This document shows positions 17,972-29,703 of a stretch of 64,000 bases of DNA, piece by piece. Both the position numbers and the translations under genes were made by a program. Below the pieces are notes generated by a model. The model ran no database searches and was not told the DNA's origin. It saw only the letters and a program-made list of their open reading frames with translations. Origin of the DNA: Leifsonia shinshuensis (lineage in GTDB: Bacteria > Actinomycetota > Actinomycetes > Actinomycetales > Microbacteriaceae); NCBI RefSeq assembly GCF_013410375.1, contig NZ_JACCFL010000001.1, forward strand, positions 1,178,001 to 1,242,000. The letters are read 5' to 3'. Numbering within the stretch: position 1 is the stretch's first letter; the number at the start of each line of letters is the position of its first letter.

Positions 17972-19071
17972 GAGTCTTGCCTCTCTGCTACACCTCTGCT
18001 GCGAGGTACATCTGCCGTCGGGAGATCGTCGTCCGGCGCCGCGGCCGGCGTGCTGCCGCCGAGCCTGCGGAGGTCGTCGTCGTTCCAGGTCACGTGCACG
18101 CGCGAGCCGCGGTCGAGCTCGGCGCGGTGGGTGCGGTCGTTGCTCTCCAGCACCGAGATCCGCAGGCCCGCGTCGAGGTCGACCACCCGGCGGATGCTGT
18201 TGCCCGCGTAGACCGACTCGACGAGCGTGCCGGCGGCCGACGGCGAGCCGGAGCCGCCGGGGAGGGTGTGCAGCTCCAGCTTCTCCGGCCGGATGGAGTA
18301 CTCGCCGTCGCGGCCGAGGATGCTGCGCGCGTGCTCGAGGTCGAACAGGTTCGACGTGCCGACGAAGTCCGCGACGAACCGGGAGTTCGGGTGCTCGTAC
18401 AGCTCCCGCGGCGTTCCGAGCTGCTCGATCCGGCCGTTGTTGAAGACGGCGATCCGGTCGGACAGCGTCAGCGCCTCGTCCTGGTCGTGGGTGACGAAGA
18501 CGAACGCGATCCCCAGCTCGTGCTGGAGCTGCTTGAGCTCCACCTGCATCTGCTGGCGCAGCTTGAGGTCGAGCGCGCCGAGCGGCTCGTCCAGCAGCAG
18601 CGCCTTCGGCTGCACGACCGTCGCGCGGGCGAGCGCGACGCGCTGGCGCTGCCCGCCGGAGAGCTGGGCGGGCTTGCGGTCGGCGAAGCCCTGCAGCTGC
18701 ACGGACGCGAGCGCGTCCATCGCCCGCCTCCGCCGTTCCGTGCGGCCGACGCCGCGGACCCGGAGGCCGTAGGCGACGTTGTCCAGCACCGACATGTGCG
18801 GGAAGAGCGCGTAGTCCTGGAAGACCGTGTTGACCTCGCGCGCGGCGGCGGGCTTCGCGGTCACATCCTGGCCGAAGAGCTCGATGGTGCCGGAGGTGGG
18901 CTGCTCGAAGCCGGCGATGCAGCGCAGCACGGTGGTCTTGCCCGAGCCGGATGGTCCGAGCATCGAGAAGAACTCGCCTGCGGCGATCTCCAGGTCGAGG
19001 TGGTCGACGGCGGCGACCGACCCGAATCGTTTGGTCAGTCCGGTCAGCCTGATGGCGGGCTGCTCGCTCAC
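17968..19071 (-). CDS. ABC transporter ATP-binding protein, spermidine/putrescine type (PotA-like)
   Basis: 367 residues. Walker [11 protein letters not shown], signature LSGGQRQR, Walker [12 protein letters not shown] and [10 protein letters not shown] are all present, with a C-terminal TOBE region ([10 protein letters not shown] and onward). GTG 19071 is chosen because AAGGAG lies eight bases upstream; an in-frame start at 19104 lacks support. It is the first gene of the four-gene polyamine-type import operon, transcribed divergently from the acyltransferase gene at 19244. Confidence 0.9.
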   Translation of the reverse strand: MSEQPAIRLTGLTKRFGSVAAVDHLDLEIAAGEFFSMLGPSGSGKTTVLRCIAGFEQPTSGTIELFGQDVTAKPAAAREVNTVFQDYALFPHMSVLDNVAYGLRVRGVGRTERRRRAMDALASVQLQGFADRKPAQLSGGQRQRVALARATVVQPKALLLDEPLGALDLKLRQQMQVELKQLQHELGIAFVFVTHDQDEALTLSDRIAVFNNGRIEQLGTPRELYEHPNSRFVADFVGTSNLFDLEHARSILGRDGEYSIRPEKLELHTLPGGSGSPSAAGTLVESVYAGNSIRRVVDLDAGLRISVLESNDRTHRAELDRGSRVHVTWNDDDLRRLGGSTPAAAPDDDLPTADVPRSRGVAERQDS

Positions 19072-19210
19072 ATCCAGTCTCCTTCGACGGTGGGGCGTCG
19101 ACAATCATATGCGATCAGATGTTGGCCCGACTACGGGATCCGCAGCAAGAATTGGTCACGGATGTCGATTCCGAACGTCCGGCACGTATTTTCGGTTCGG
19201 ATCTTCAGTG

Positions 19211-19256
19211 CACGCCCCTCCACGCCGCGGCTACCCTGTCGGCATGGAGGGGCGTG
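19211..19256 (+). promoter_or_regulatory. Inverted repeat enclosing the start codon of the acyltransferase gene
   Basis: CACGCCCCTCCA (19211-19222) is the exact reverse complement of TGGAGGGGCGTG (19245-19256). The 22-base loop ends with the first base of the ATG at 19244. No ribosome binding site is visible. If transcription begins upstream of 19211, the 12-base stem would bury the start codon. Confidence 0.4.
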
Positions 19257-20551
19257 ACGCTCCGGCCGGGGCGATCGCAGCGGTGGACGCGGCGAACTTC
19301 GCCCTCGAGCGCGGGCAGCCCAACGTCGTCTCGCTGGCGGGGCTGCTGGCTCCCGGCGGATTCGTCGACGACCGGGGCGTACCGGACGTCGAACGGCTCC
19401 GGCGGGTGCTCGCAAATCGGGTGCGGGCGGTCCCGGCGCTGTGCCGGCGGCCGGTCTCGGATGGCTCTGCGTGGCGCTGGGAGCCGTCGCTGCCGGACGT
19501 GAGCCGTCACGTCCGCCTCTGGCAACCGGACGCGGAGTCCCCGCACGCGGGCGCCTCCGCTGCCTCGTTCGAGCGGGTCTGCGCGCGCACGTTGATGACG
19601 CCGCTCCCGCTGGACCGGCCGTTGTGGGAGCTGCTCCTGGTGCCCGCCGCGGCGGGGACGTCGTGCGGGGTCCTGTTCCGGCTGCACCACGCGCTCGCGG
19701 ACGGGCTGGAGGCGGAGTCGCTGGTGGCTGCACTGTGCGACAGCGACGCGGACGCCGAGGGCGGCGGCTCGGGTGGCTCGAACGTTGACGCGCGTCCGCA
19801 GGCTCCCGCCCGGCCGGCCGATCGTAGCTCCCGCCTCGCGCGGCTTCGCGAAGCGGGCGCGCAGACCGTCGCGGTGTTCCGCCGCACCGTGCGCTCCCGT
19901 GTGCTGCTGGGATCGCTCGGCGTCACGCGGGACGTCGCGTTCCTGGACGTCGGTCTCGCCGAGCTGCACGACGGCGCGAAGCGCGCGGGCGGAACGGTCG
20001 GCGACGCGTTCCTCGCGGCGTTCGGGCAGGGGCTCCGCGCGGTGCTGACGGCCGCGCGGGAATCGCTTCCCGAGACGCTGCCGGTGTCCTCCCCGGTGCG
20101 TCTGGCGCGCCGGGGAGGCGAGGGGAACGCGACCGGCGTCATGCTCGTGCACGTCCCCGTCGCCGACGCCGACGCGTCCGCCGGGGTGGCGCGGGTGGCG
20201 GCGGAGACGCGCTCGGAGAAGGCGCGCGCCCGGGCGGCGGGCACCTTCACCTGGATGGCGAGCCCGCGGTCGGCCGCGCTGCTGATGCGGTTCGCGCGGA
20301 CGCAGCGCGCCGTCGCGGCCATCGCCTCCGAGTTTCCCGGTCCGTCGCGCACCCTGAGGCTCGACGGCGCGGAGCTGGTGAGCGCCTGGCCGTTGTCGTT
20401 GCTGTCGGCGAACGTCCGCGTCGGCGCCGTGGCAGCCTCCTACGCCGGCCGCTTCCGGGTCAGCGTGCAGACCGACGCCGACCACCTCCCGCCGGCGCGG
20501 GTCGTGGCGGACGCGATGGCCGCCGCCTTCGAGGCGATCGCGCGGCGCTGA
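19244..20551 (+). CDS. Wax ester synthase/diacylglycerol acyltransferase-like protein
   Basis: 435 residues. The active-site motif HHALADG (HHxxxDG, His148-His149 to Gly154) lies in an N-terminal condensation-like domain. A C-terminal WES_acyltransf-type region follows, with VSSPVRLARRGGEGN and VSAWPLSLLSANVRVGAVAAS as landmarks. This family joins fatty acyl-CoA to alcohols or diacylglycerol to make storage lipids. The ATG at 19244 begins MEGRDAPAGAIAAVDAANFA, matching the usual N-terminus. It is a single gene, divergent from the polyamine importer. Confidence 0.82.
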   Translation: MEGRDAPAGAIAAVDAANFALERGQPNVVSLAGLLAPGGFVDDRGVPDVERLRRVLANRVRAVPALCRRPVSDGSAWRWEPSLPDVSRHVRLWQPDAESPHAGASAASFERVCARTLMTPLPLDRPLWELLLVPAAAGTSCGVLFRLHHALADGLEAESLVAALCDSDADAEGGGSGGSNVDARPQAPARPADRSSRLARLREAGAQTVAVFRRTVRSRVLLGSLGVTRDVAFLDVGLAELHDGAKRAGGTVGDAFLAAFGQGLRAVLTAARESLPETLPVSSPVRLARRGGEGNATGVMLVHVPVADADASAGVARVAAETRSEKARARAAGTFTWMASPRSAALLMRFARTQRAVAAIASEFPGPSRTLRLDGAELVSAWPLSLLSANVRVGAVAASYAGRFRVSVQTDADHLPPARVVADAMAAAFEAIARR

Positions 20552-20611
20552 CCCGTCAGCCGTCGGCGAACGGCAGGCCCGGCCGCAGCGCGCGAGGCGC
20601 ACACTCGTCTC

Positions 20612-21535
20612 ATGACGGATTCGGACGCGCTGGACGCCTACTCGACGGCGGTGGTGCGGGTCGCGCGCGTCGTCGGCCCGGCCGTCGCCGCCGTGACCGC
20701 GCGGACCGCGCGCGGCGTCGGGCTCGGCAGCGCGACCGTGATCTCGGCCGACGGCCACCTGCTGACCAGCGCGCACGTCGTGGAGGGCGCGGGGAGCGTC
20801 GACCTCGCGTTCGAGGACGGCACCCGGGTCCGCGCCCGCGTGATCGGCCGCGACCCGCTCTCCGACCTGGCGATGCTCCTGGCGGACTCGCCCGTCCCGG
20901 CGCCGGTCGAGCTCGGCGACGCGGCGAAGCTGCAGGTGGGCCAGCTGGTCGTCGCGGTCGGGAACCCGCTGGGCCTCGCGGGGAGCGTGACCGCGGGCAT
21001 CGTCTCTGCGCTCGGGAGGTCGCTGCCGACCCGGTCCGGCCGCGTGGTCGACGAGGTCATCCAGACCGACGCGGCGCTCAACCCCGGCAACAGCGGGGGA
21101 GCGCTCGCGGACAGCTCAGCGCGCATGATCGGCGTGAACACCGCCGTCGCTGGGACCGGCCTCGGCCTCGCCGTGCCGATCAACGCCACCAGCCGGCAGA
21201 TCATGGACACCCTGATGCGCGAGGGCCGCGTCCGCCGCGGCTGGCTGGGCATCGCGGGCGCGGAGATCACGCTCAACCCGGAGATCGCGCGCAAGGCCGG
21301 CGCGCGCACCGGCATCCAGGTCATGTCGGTGGTCCCGGACAGCCCGGCCGATCTCGCCGGCATCCGCCCGGGCGACGTCCTGATCTCGCTCGACCGCATG
21401 CGCATCCACGCGGTCGCCGACCTCCAGCGCCTGATGATCGCGAGCACGATCGGCCGCCGGCTGGAGCTGACCGTGTGGCGCAACGGCGCCCTCGTCGACG
21501 CCATCGTCGAGCCCACCGAACTGACCGACGCCTGA
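20612..21535 (+). CDS. HtrA/DegP-like trypsin-type serine protease with PDZ domain
   Basis: 307 residues. The triad is visible: His55 in TSAHVVEG, Asp85 in DPLSDLAML and Ser161 in NPGNSGGAL. A PDZ domain covers about residues 205-300 (GWLGIAG, then PADLAGIRPGDVLISLD). Most actinobacterial HtrA proteins have a long N-terminal tail and a membrane anchor. This one starts MTDSDALDAYSTAVVRVARV and has neither a signal peptide nor a transmembrane segment, so it appears cytoplasmic. It is a single gene ending at the exact palindrome at 21547. Confidence 0.87.
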   Translation: MTDSDALDAYSTAVVRVARVVGPAVAAVTARTARGVGLGSATVISADGHLLTSAHVVEGAGSVDLAFEDGTRVRARVIGRDPLSDLAMLLADSPVPAPVELGDAAKLQVGQLVVAVGNPLGLAGSVTAGIVSALGRSLPTRSGRVVDEVIQTDAALNPGNSGGALADSSARMIGVNTAVAGTGLGLAVPINATSRQIMDTLMREGRVRRGWLGIAGAEITLNPEIARKAGARTGIQVMSVVPDSPADLAGIRPGDVLISLDRMRIHAVADLQRLMIASTIGRRLELTVWRNGALVDAIVEPTELTDA

Positions 21536-21546
21536 ACCGCGTCGGG

Positions 21547-21599
21547 ATTCGTGCCGAATGTCGACTCCCGCTCGGCGAAAGTCGACATTCGGCACGAAT
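21547..21599. repeat. Dispersed palindromic repeat, copy 2 (convergent junction)
   Basis: Arms 21547-21566 and 21580-21599 are perfect 20-base reverse complements, identical to copy 1 at 15057. The 13-base loop is also conserved (11 of 13 bases). It lies between the convergent protease and sensor kinase genes, where it can terminate both messages. Confidence 0.8.
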
Positions 21600-21608
21600 C
21601 GCAGAGGG

Positions 21609-22829
21609 TCAGCTCCGAGCAGGAGCGCCCTTCGGCAGCCGCACCACGACCTCCGCGCCGCCGCCCTCGCGGTCCGCCGCCGTGACGCGGCCGCGGTGGC
21701 GGTCGACCACCTCCGCGACCAGCGCCAGCCCCAGCCCGTAGTGGCGCTCGCGGGCGCCGGCGCCGTCCGCCGCTCGCGCGGACGCGAAGCGGTCGAACGC
21801 GCGGTCCTTGAGGGCGTCGCCGAAGCCGAGGCCGTCGTCGGCGACCGTAAGCACGACCTCCTCGCGCTCCGTGGAGACGTCCACCTGCACGTGGGAGGCG
21901 GCGTGGTCGAGCGCGTTGTCGACCAGGGCGACGATCATCCGGCGGAGCGAGACCGGCGCGCCGGTGACGACCGCGCCGGGGACGGCCTGCGTGGTCAGGG
22001 CGATGCCGCGCTCGTGCGCGCGCCCCTCCGCGGAGCGGGCGACGACCGCGGCGAGCTCGCCGATGTCCACCCGCTCGGGCTCCGCGTTCTGGCGCGGGTC
22101 CGCGGCGGTGAGCAGGTCCTCCACGATCTCGGTCAGCGCGCGGCTGTCGTCCACGATCTCGTCCAGCCCGGAGCGCACGTCCTCGTCCGCGACGGCGGCG
22201 CCGCCGCGGCTGAGCCGCCGGCGCAGGAGCTGCGCGCGCGTGCTCAGCAGGGTCAGCGGTGTCCGGAGCTCGTGGCCGGCGTCCGCGACGAAGCGCCGCT
22301 GCAGGGCCAGCGCGTCCGCCATCGGGCGCATCGAGCGGCGGGCGAGGAGCAGGCCGACCAGGGCGGCGGCGACGGTGGCGATCACACCGGAGATGATGAG
22401 CGCCGTCAGCAGCCGCCCCATCTCCTCCTGCTGCTCCGCGAGGCCGTAGGAGATCTGGACGACCTTGCCGCGCCGCACGTCGGTCTGGGTGAGGTAGCTC
22501 TTCCCGCCGGCCACGACGGTCTCGGTGATCGATCCGCCGTTCTGGGCGACCTCCTGCAGCGCGCGCTCGTCGGGCAGCCCGTCCGGCATGTTCGGGGAGA
22601 CATCCCTGCCCTGCGGGAGGACGACCGTGATCAGGAGGTCGTGCGGCGCGTCGTGCACGGAGTCCACCTGCGACGCGTCCGCCAGCGCCCGCTTGGCCGC
22701 CTCCGTCTGGCCGGTGGAGACGACGACGTAGACGACGCCGCCGAGCACGACGAACAGCGCCAGGATGATCCCGGCGAACTGCAGGGCGAGCCGGACGGAC
22801 GCCGTGCGCAGCTCGCGCTGGTCCGTCAT
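21609..22829 (-). CDS. Two-component sensor histidine kinase
   Basis: 406 residues. Two transmembrane helices (about residues 14-37 and 145-168) frame an extracellular sensing loop. A short linker leads to the HisKA domain (H-box DAGHELRTPL with the phospho-accepting His) and an HATPase_c domain (N-box VALVDNALDHA, VADDGLGFG, GLGLALVAEVVDRHRG). Its ATG overlaps the response-regulator stop by four bases. It ends the minus-strand gene series that begins with the ferric-reductase-like protein at 26181, so it may sense redox state or electron-acceptor supply. Confidence 0.87.
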   Translation of the reverse strand: MTDQRELRTASVRLALQFAGIILALFVVLGGVVYVVVSTGQTEAAKRALADASQVDSVHDAPHDLLITVVLPQGRDVSPNMPDGLPDERALQEVAQNGGSITETVVAGGKSYLTQTDVRRGKVVQISYGLAEQQEEMGRLLTALIISGVIATVAAALVGLLLARRSMRPMADALALQRRFVADAGHELRTPLTLLSTRAQLLRRRLSRGGAAVADEDVRSGLDEIVDDSRALTEIVEDLLTAADPRQNAEPERVDIGELAAVVARSAEGRAHERGIALTTQAVPGAVVTGAPVSLRRMIVALVDNALDHAASHVQVDVSTEREEVVLTVADDGLGFGDALKDRAFDRFASARAADGAGARERHYGLGLALVAEVVDRHRGRVTAADREGGGAEVVVRLPKGAPARS

Positions 22830-23494
22830 CCGACCCCGCCCAGCCGGTAGCCGACGCCGCGCACCGTCTCGATCAACGTGCGGCCGAACTTCTTGCGGAG
22901 GTGGTGCACGTAGGTGTCGACCACCCCGGGGTCGTCCGCGTCGGCGAACACCTCGTCCAGCAGCACGGCGCGCGAGAAGACCTGCTCGGGCCGGCGCGCC
23001 AGGAGTTCGAGCAGGCCGGCCTCCCGGTCGGAGAGCACGACGCGCTCGCCGCCGCTGAGCGTGACCGTGCGGCTGCCGACATCCAGCTGCCCGCCGGGGA
23101 AGCGCACGGTCGGGACGCTGGACGACGCCCGGCGGATGAGGGCGCGCACGCGCGCGAGCAGCTCGTCGATGTCGAACGGCTTGGCCAGGTAGTCCTCCGC
23201 TCCGGCGTTGAGCCCATCCACCCGGTCGGGGGCGGTGCCGAGGGCCGACAGGATGAGGATGGGCGTGGTCACGCCGTTGCTGCGGAGGCCGCGCAGCACG
23301 CCGAGGCCGTCGACGGCCGGGAGGCCGCGGTCGAGCACGACGGCGTCGAACGACTCGGTCAGGCCGCGGTGCAGCGCCCGCTGGCCGTCGCGCGCCAGCT
23401 CCACGTCGTAGCCGTCCGAGACGAGCAGCGTCTCGAGCATCCCGGCGAGACGGCTGTCGTCCTCGGCGACCAGGACCCGGCTGCGCTCACCCAT
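22826..23494 (-). CDS. OmpR-family response regulator
   Basis: 222 residues. The receiver domain begins RVLVAEDDSRLAG with the acidic pair, carries the phosphorylated Asp in AVVLDRGLP and the conserved Lys in YLAKPF. A winged-helix Trans_reg_C domain follows (LSDREAGLLELLARRPEQVF, then VDTYVHHLRKKFG and TVRGVGYRLG). The ATG at 23494 starts MGERSRVLVAEDD. TATACT lies six bases upstream, so this gene may have its own leaderless promoter in the 41-base gap after ApbE. It is the partner of the kinase at 21609. Confidence 0.9.
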   Translation of the reverse strand: MGERSRVLVAEDDSRLAGMLETLLVSDGYDVELARDGQRALHRGLTESFDAVVLDRGLPAVDGLGVLRGLRSNGVTTPILILSALGTAPDRVDGLNAGAEDYLAKPFDIDELLARVRALIRRASSSVPTVRFPGGQLDVGSRTVTLSGGERVVLSDREAGLLELLARRPEQVFSRAVLLDEVFADADDPGVVDTYVHHLRKKFGRTLIETVRGVGYRLGGVG

Positions 23495-23500
23495 GCCCGC

Positions 23501-23506
23501 AGTATA
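23501..23506 (-). promoter_or_regulatory. Possible -10 element (TATACT) for a leaderless response-regulator transcript
   Basis: On the minus strand TATACT ends six bases before the ATG at 23494, the distance expected when transcription begins at the start codon. No convincing -35 is visible. Confidence 0.35.
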
Positions 23507-23535
23507 GGAGGGGTCGCCCGCGGGCCCGTCGCCGC

Positions 23536-24294
23536 TCATCGCGGCTGCCCCGCTCCGGCGAACGCCAGCTCGCCGAGCCCGCGCAGCCGGCCGCTCGCGT
23601 CGACGGCGAGCACGCCCCGCGCGCCGTTGCCGATCGCCCAGCGGATCCCGTCCTCGCCGAGCGCGAACACGGCCGTCGCCAGGAGGTCGGCGGTCGTGAG
23701 ATCGCGGGCGACGACGGTCGCGCTGCGCAGCCCGGTCGCCGCGGCGTCCGTGCGGCCGTCGACGATGTGGGCGCCGCGCTCGTAAGCGCCGGAGGTCGCG
23801 ACGCCGCCGTCCCGGACCTCCAGCACGGCGAGCACCTCCGCGGCGCTGTCCGGGGAACGGACGCCCACGTTCCACGGCCGGCCCTCGCCGGGGCTGCCGG
23901 AGACCGCGACATCACCGCCGGCGTTCAGGCAGAAGTCCCGGAGCCCGCTCACGGCGAGCGAGCGCGCGGCCCGGTCGGCCGCCCAGCCCTTCACGACGCC
24001 GTCGAGGTCCCAGGTGCCGTCGGGGCGCCGGATGCGGAACGCCCCGCCTGAGGCGTCCGCCATCGCCGAGCCGAGCCCGACGACCTCCGCGAAGTCCTCG
24101 CTCGCCCCCGACGCGTCGCCGCCGCGGGCGTTCACCCGGCTGAGCTCGCTGTCGGGACGGTACGCGGAGAAGCGCTCGTCGGCGTCCCGGAGCACCCGGA
24201 AAGCGCGCTCGGCGGCCGCGGCAGCGACGTCCTCCGCGGCGTCCCGGATGTCGATCGACATCGGGATGCCCATGACGGTCTCGAGGAACCTCAT
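23536..24294 (-). CDS. FAD:protein FMN transferase (ApbE family)
   Basis: 252 residues. ApbE enzymes move FMN from FAD onto a Ser/Thr of a target protein in the presence of Mg. Family features are the N-terminal METVMGIPMSIDI-like start, SELSRVNARGG, DLDGVVKGWAADRA (substrate and metal site) and DFCLNAGGDVAVSG. No signal peptide or lipobox is seen, unlike many exported ApbE proteins. It overlaps the FMN-binding-domain gene by four bases, and that protein is its likely substrate. Confidence 0.88.
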   Translation of the reverse strand: MRFLETVMGIPMSIDIRDAAEDVAAAAAERAFRVLRDADERFSAYRPDSELSRVNARGGDASGASEDFAEVVGLGSAMADASGGAFRIRRPDGTWDLDGVVKGWAADRAARSLAVSGLRDFCLNAGGDVAVSGSPGEGRPWNVGVRSPDSAAEVLAVLEVRDGGVATSGAYERGAHIVDGRTDAAATGLRSATVVARDLTTADLLATAVFALGEDGIRWAIGNGARGVLAVDASGRLRGLGELAFAGAGQPR

Positions 24295-24782
24295 CGCTGG
24301 TCGATGGCCGACTGCAGCGACTGGATGTAGCCCTCGGAGGTGTAGGTCGCGCCGGAGATCGTGTCGATCTTCGCCGACTGGGAGGCCAGCGCCTCCTGCT
24401 GCAGCATCGGGATGGCCTGCGAGTTGATCTCCTGGTCCCGGCCGCTCTCGGTCGGATACTGGATCGCGTCGATCGCCGTGATCTTCGTGCCCTCGAAGGT
24501 GACCTTCACCTGGACAGGGCCGTAACGGGTGTCGACGGCGGTGCCGGTGACGGTCTTGGTGGCGGCCGCGGGCGCGGGGGCCGCCGTCGCGGCGGCGGAC
24601 GGCGTGGTGGTCGGCGTCGCGGCCGTCGGCGTGGGCGCGGCGGACGGCGAGGTCGAGGCGTGCGCCGACGACACCGCGCTGGTCTGCGCGCCCACCCCGT
24701 ACAGCTTGAGGCCGACGGTGGCGCCCATCACCACGAGGATGATGGTGAAAAGGACGGTCCCGCGCCAGGACTTGTTGTTCAT
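24291..24782 (-). CDS. FMN-binding domain protein, membrane-anchored, probable flavinylation substrate
   Basis: 163 residues. One N-terminal transmembrane helix (LFTIILVVMGATVGLKLYGV) is followed by an Ala/Thr/Pro-rich linker and a C-terminal FMN_bind domain with the covalent-FMN motif SGATYTSEGY, in which Thr is the usual attachment residue. It lies between the flavocytochrome and ApbE genes and overlaps the latter. Such modules carry electrons across the membrane face to extracellular acceptors. Confidence 0.87.
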   Translation of the reverse strand: MNNKSWRGTVLFTIILVVMGATVGLKLYGVGAQTSAVSSAHASTSPSAAPTPTAATPTTTPSAAATAAPAPAAATKTVTGTAVDTRYGPVQVKVTFEGTKITAIDAIQYPTESGRDQEINSQAIPMLQQEALASQSAKIDTISGATYTSEGYIQSLQSAIDQR

Positions 24783-24795
24783 GGTCGCCGTCCGT

Positions 24796-26181
24796 TCATG
24801 ACATGCTCAGTTCTTCTCGGTGGATGAAGCGCTTCGGCATCCGCAGCTCGCGCAGCGAGGACTCGACCTGCTCGGCCATGCCCTCGGGGCCGCAGATGAA
24901 CGCCTCCCAGTTGTGGAGGTCCGGGACGATGCGGCTGAGGGGGCCCGGGCCGAGCGGGTCGTAGCCGAGCTCCGCGCGCCGGCCGACCAGGGGGATGACC
25001 GTGACGCCCTCCATCGTCTGCAGTTCGCCGAGCAGCGCCAGCTGCTCCGGCGCGCTGACCCGGTACAGGACCACCGGACGGCCGCCGCGGTACACCAGCT
25101 CCTCCGCGAGCGCCCGGATCGGCCCGATGCCGGCGCCGCCGGCGATGAGGAGCAGCTTGCCGCGGCTCGCGCGGTCGGCGGTGAAGTGCCCGAACGGCCC
25201 CTCGACGAAGACCATCGTCCCCGGCTTCAGCGCGGTCAGCCGGCTGGAGTGGTCGCCGAGCGTCCCGACGGTGATGCGCAGCCGGCCGTTCGACGGCACC
25301 GCCGACACCGAATAGGGGTGCGCCGTGCCGAGGTGGCCCCAGGCGAAGAAGCGGAAGAGCAGGAAGTTCCCCGCGCGGACGCCCAGCTTGTCGACGTTCG
25401 GCCCCTCAAGCCAGACGCTGTTCAGGCCGTGGCCCTCCGGGACGACGGCGACGACGCGCATGCGACCCTTCCACGCGTCCATCGTCGGCAGGATGAAGCG
25501 CCAGGTCAGCACGGCCGACGCGGTGCCGAGGTAGAGCAGGATCCAGAGCACGCGGTTCAGCGGGTATCCGACGAAGTGCAGACCGGCGCTCAGCTGGTGC
25601 AGGAAGGTGAGGAAGATCGCGACGTAGGTCGTGAGGTGCAGCCAGTACCAGACCTCGTAGGACAGCCTCGTGCGGATCAGCCGGGCGCTGGAGAGCCCGA
25701 CCGCCAGGAACGCGATCGTCCCGACCAGGGCGGGGAGCATGTCCGGGTACGAGTAGTAGACGGTCCAGAACTCGTCCCACGGCGTGCTCTTGTCGATGAC
25801 CTCGCTGCCCAGCACGATGAACACCACGTGCACGACGATGAGGAAGATCACCGAGGCCCCGAGCGACCGGTGCCAGGAGACCAGCTTGTCGAGCCCGACC
25901 GCGTTCTCGAACCACGGCACCCGGGCGATCAGCAGCACCTGGTAGCAGACCAGCAGCGCGCCGACGAGGCCGCTCAGCTCACCGAGTGACGTGATCGCGT
26001 TCGCGGGGGTGGCGGCGAAGTTCGCGGGGACGCTGAACCACCACATCGCGAGGACGGCGATGACGCTGGCGACCAGCAGGATGCGCACGGCGCGGGAGCC
26101 GCGCCGGTGCCGGGTCGCGGCGCCGCGGCGCGTCCGGGGGCGCCGCACCGGTGCCGTCGTCGCGGCCCACGTCTCAACCAT
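24796..26181 (-). CDS. Ferric-reductase-like transmembrane flavocytochrome (FAD/NAD-binding)
   Basis: About 461 residues. A basic N-terminus precedes about six transmembrane helices with paired His residues suited to heme b (for example HRSLGASVIFLIVVHVVF and HLTTYVAIFLTFLHQ). A ferredoxin-reductase-type domain follows, with FAD motif HPYSVSA and NAD motif GGAGIGPIRALAEE. It moves electrons from cytosolic NAD(P)H through heme to the outside. ATG 26181 (MVETWA) is preferred; 26190 is also in frame. First gene of the flavin electron-transfer series with FMN_bind and ApbE genes downstream. Confidence 0.87.
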   Translation of the reverse strand: MVETWAATTAPVRRPRTRRGAATRHRRGSRAVRILLVASVIAVLAMWWFSVPANFAATPANAITSLGELSGLVGALLVCYQVLLIARVPWFENAVGLDKLVSWHRSLGASVIFLIVVHVVFIVLGSEVIDKSTPWDEFWTVYYSYPDMLPALVGTIAFLAVGLSSARLIRTRLSYEVWYWLHLTTYVAIFLTFLHQLSAGLHFVGYPLNRVLWILLYLGTASAVLTWRFILPTMDAWKGRMRVVAVVPEGHGLNSVWLEGPNVDKLGVRAGNFLLFRFFAWGHLGTAHPYSVSAVPSNGRLRITVGTLGDHSSRLTALKPGTMVFVEGPFGHFTADRASRGKLLLIAGGAGIGPIRALAEELVYRGGRPVVLYRVSAPEQLALLGELQTMEGVTVIPLVGRRAELGYDPLGPGPLSRIVPDLHNWEAFICGPEGMAEQVESSLRELRMPKRFIHREELSMS

Positions 26182-26321
26182 GGCTCCCACGATGCTGGAC
26201 GAATCTTTGCGGATTCTTACGTCGGCTGAGAACGGGCTAAGGATCGGCTATGCAATCCCGCGGCGCGCCGCGACGGAACGGCCCGCGCCGTACGGCGGCG
26301 GGAAGCGGCTACGGTTTCCGC

Positions 26322-29684
<3,363 letters not shown>

Positions 29685-29703
29685 GGCAACGGATAGGCGA
29701 TCG

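Noticed and set aside
19140..19200. A stretch resembling the dispersed palindrome (GTCGATTCCGAACGTCC)
   Set aside because: It does not fold with itself and shares only short words with the 15057 copy; I could not support it as a family member.
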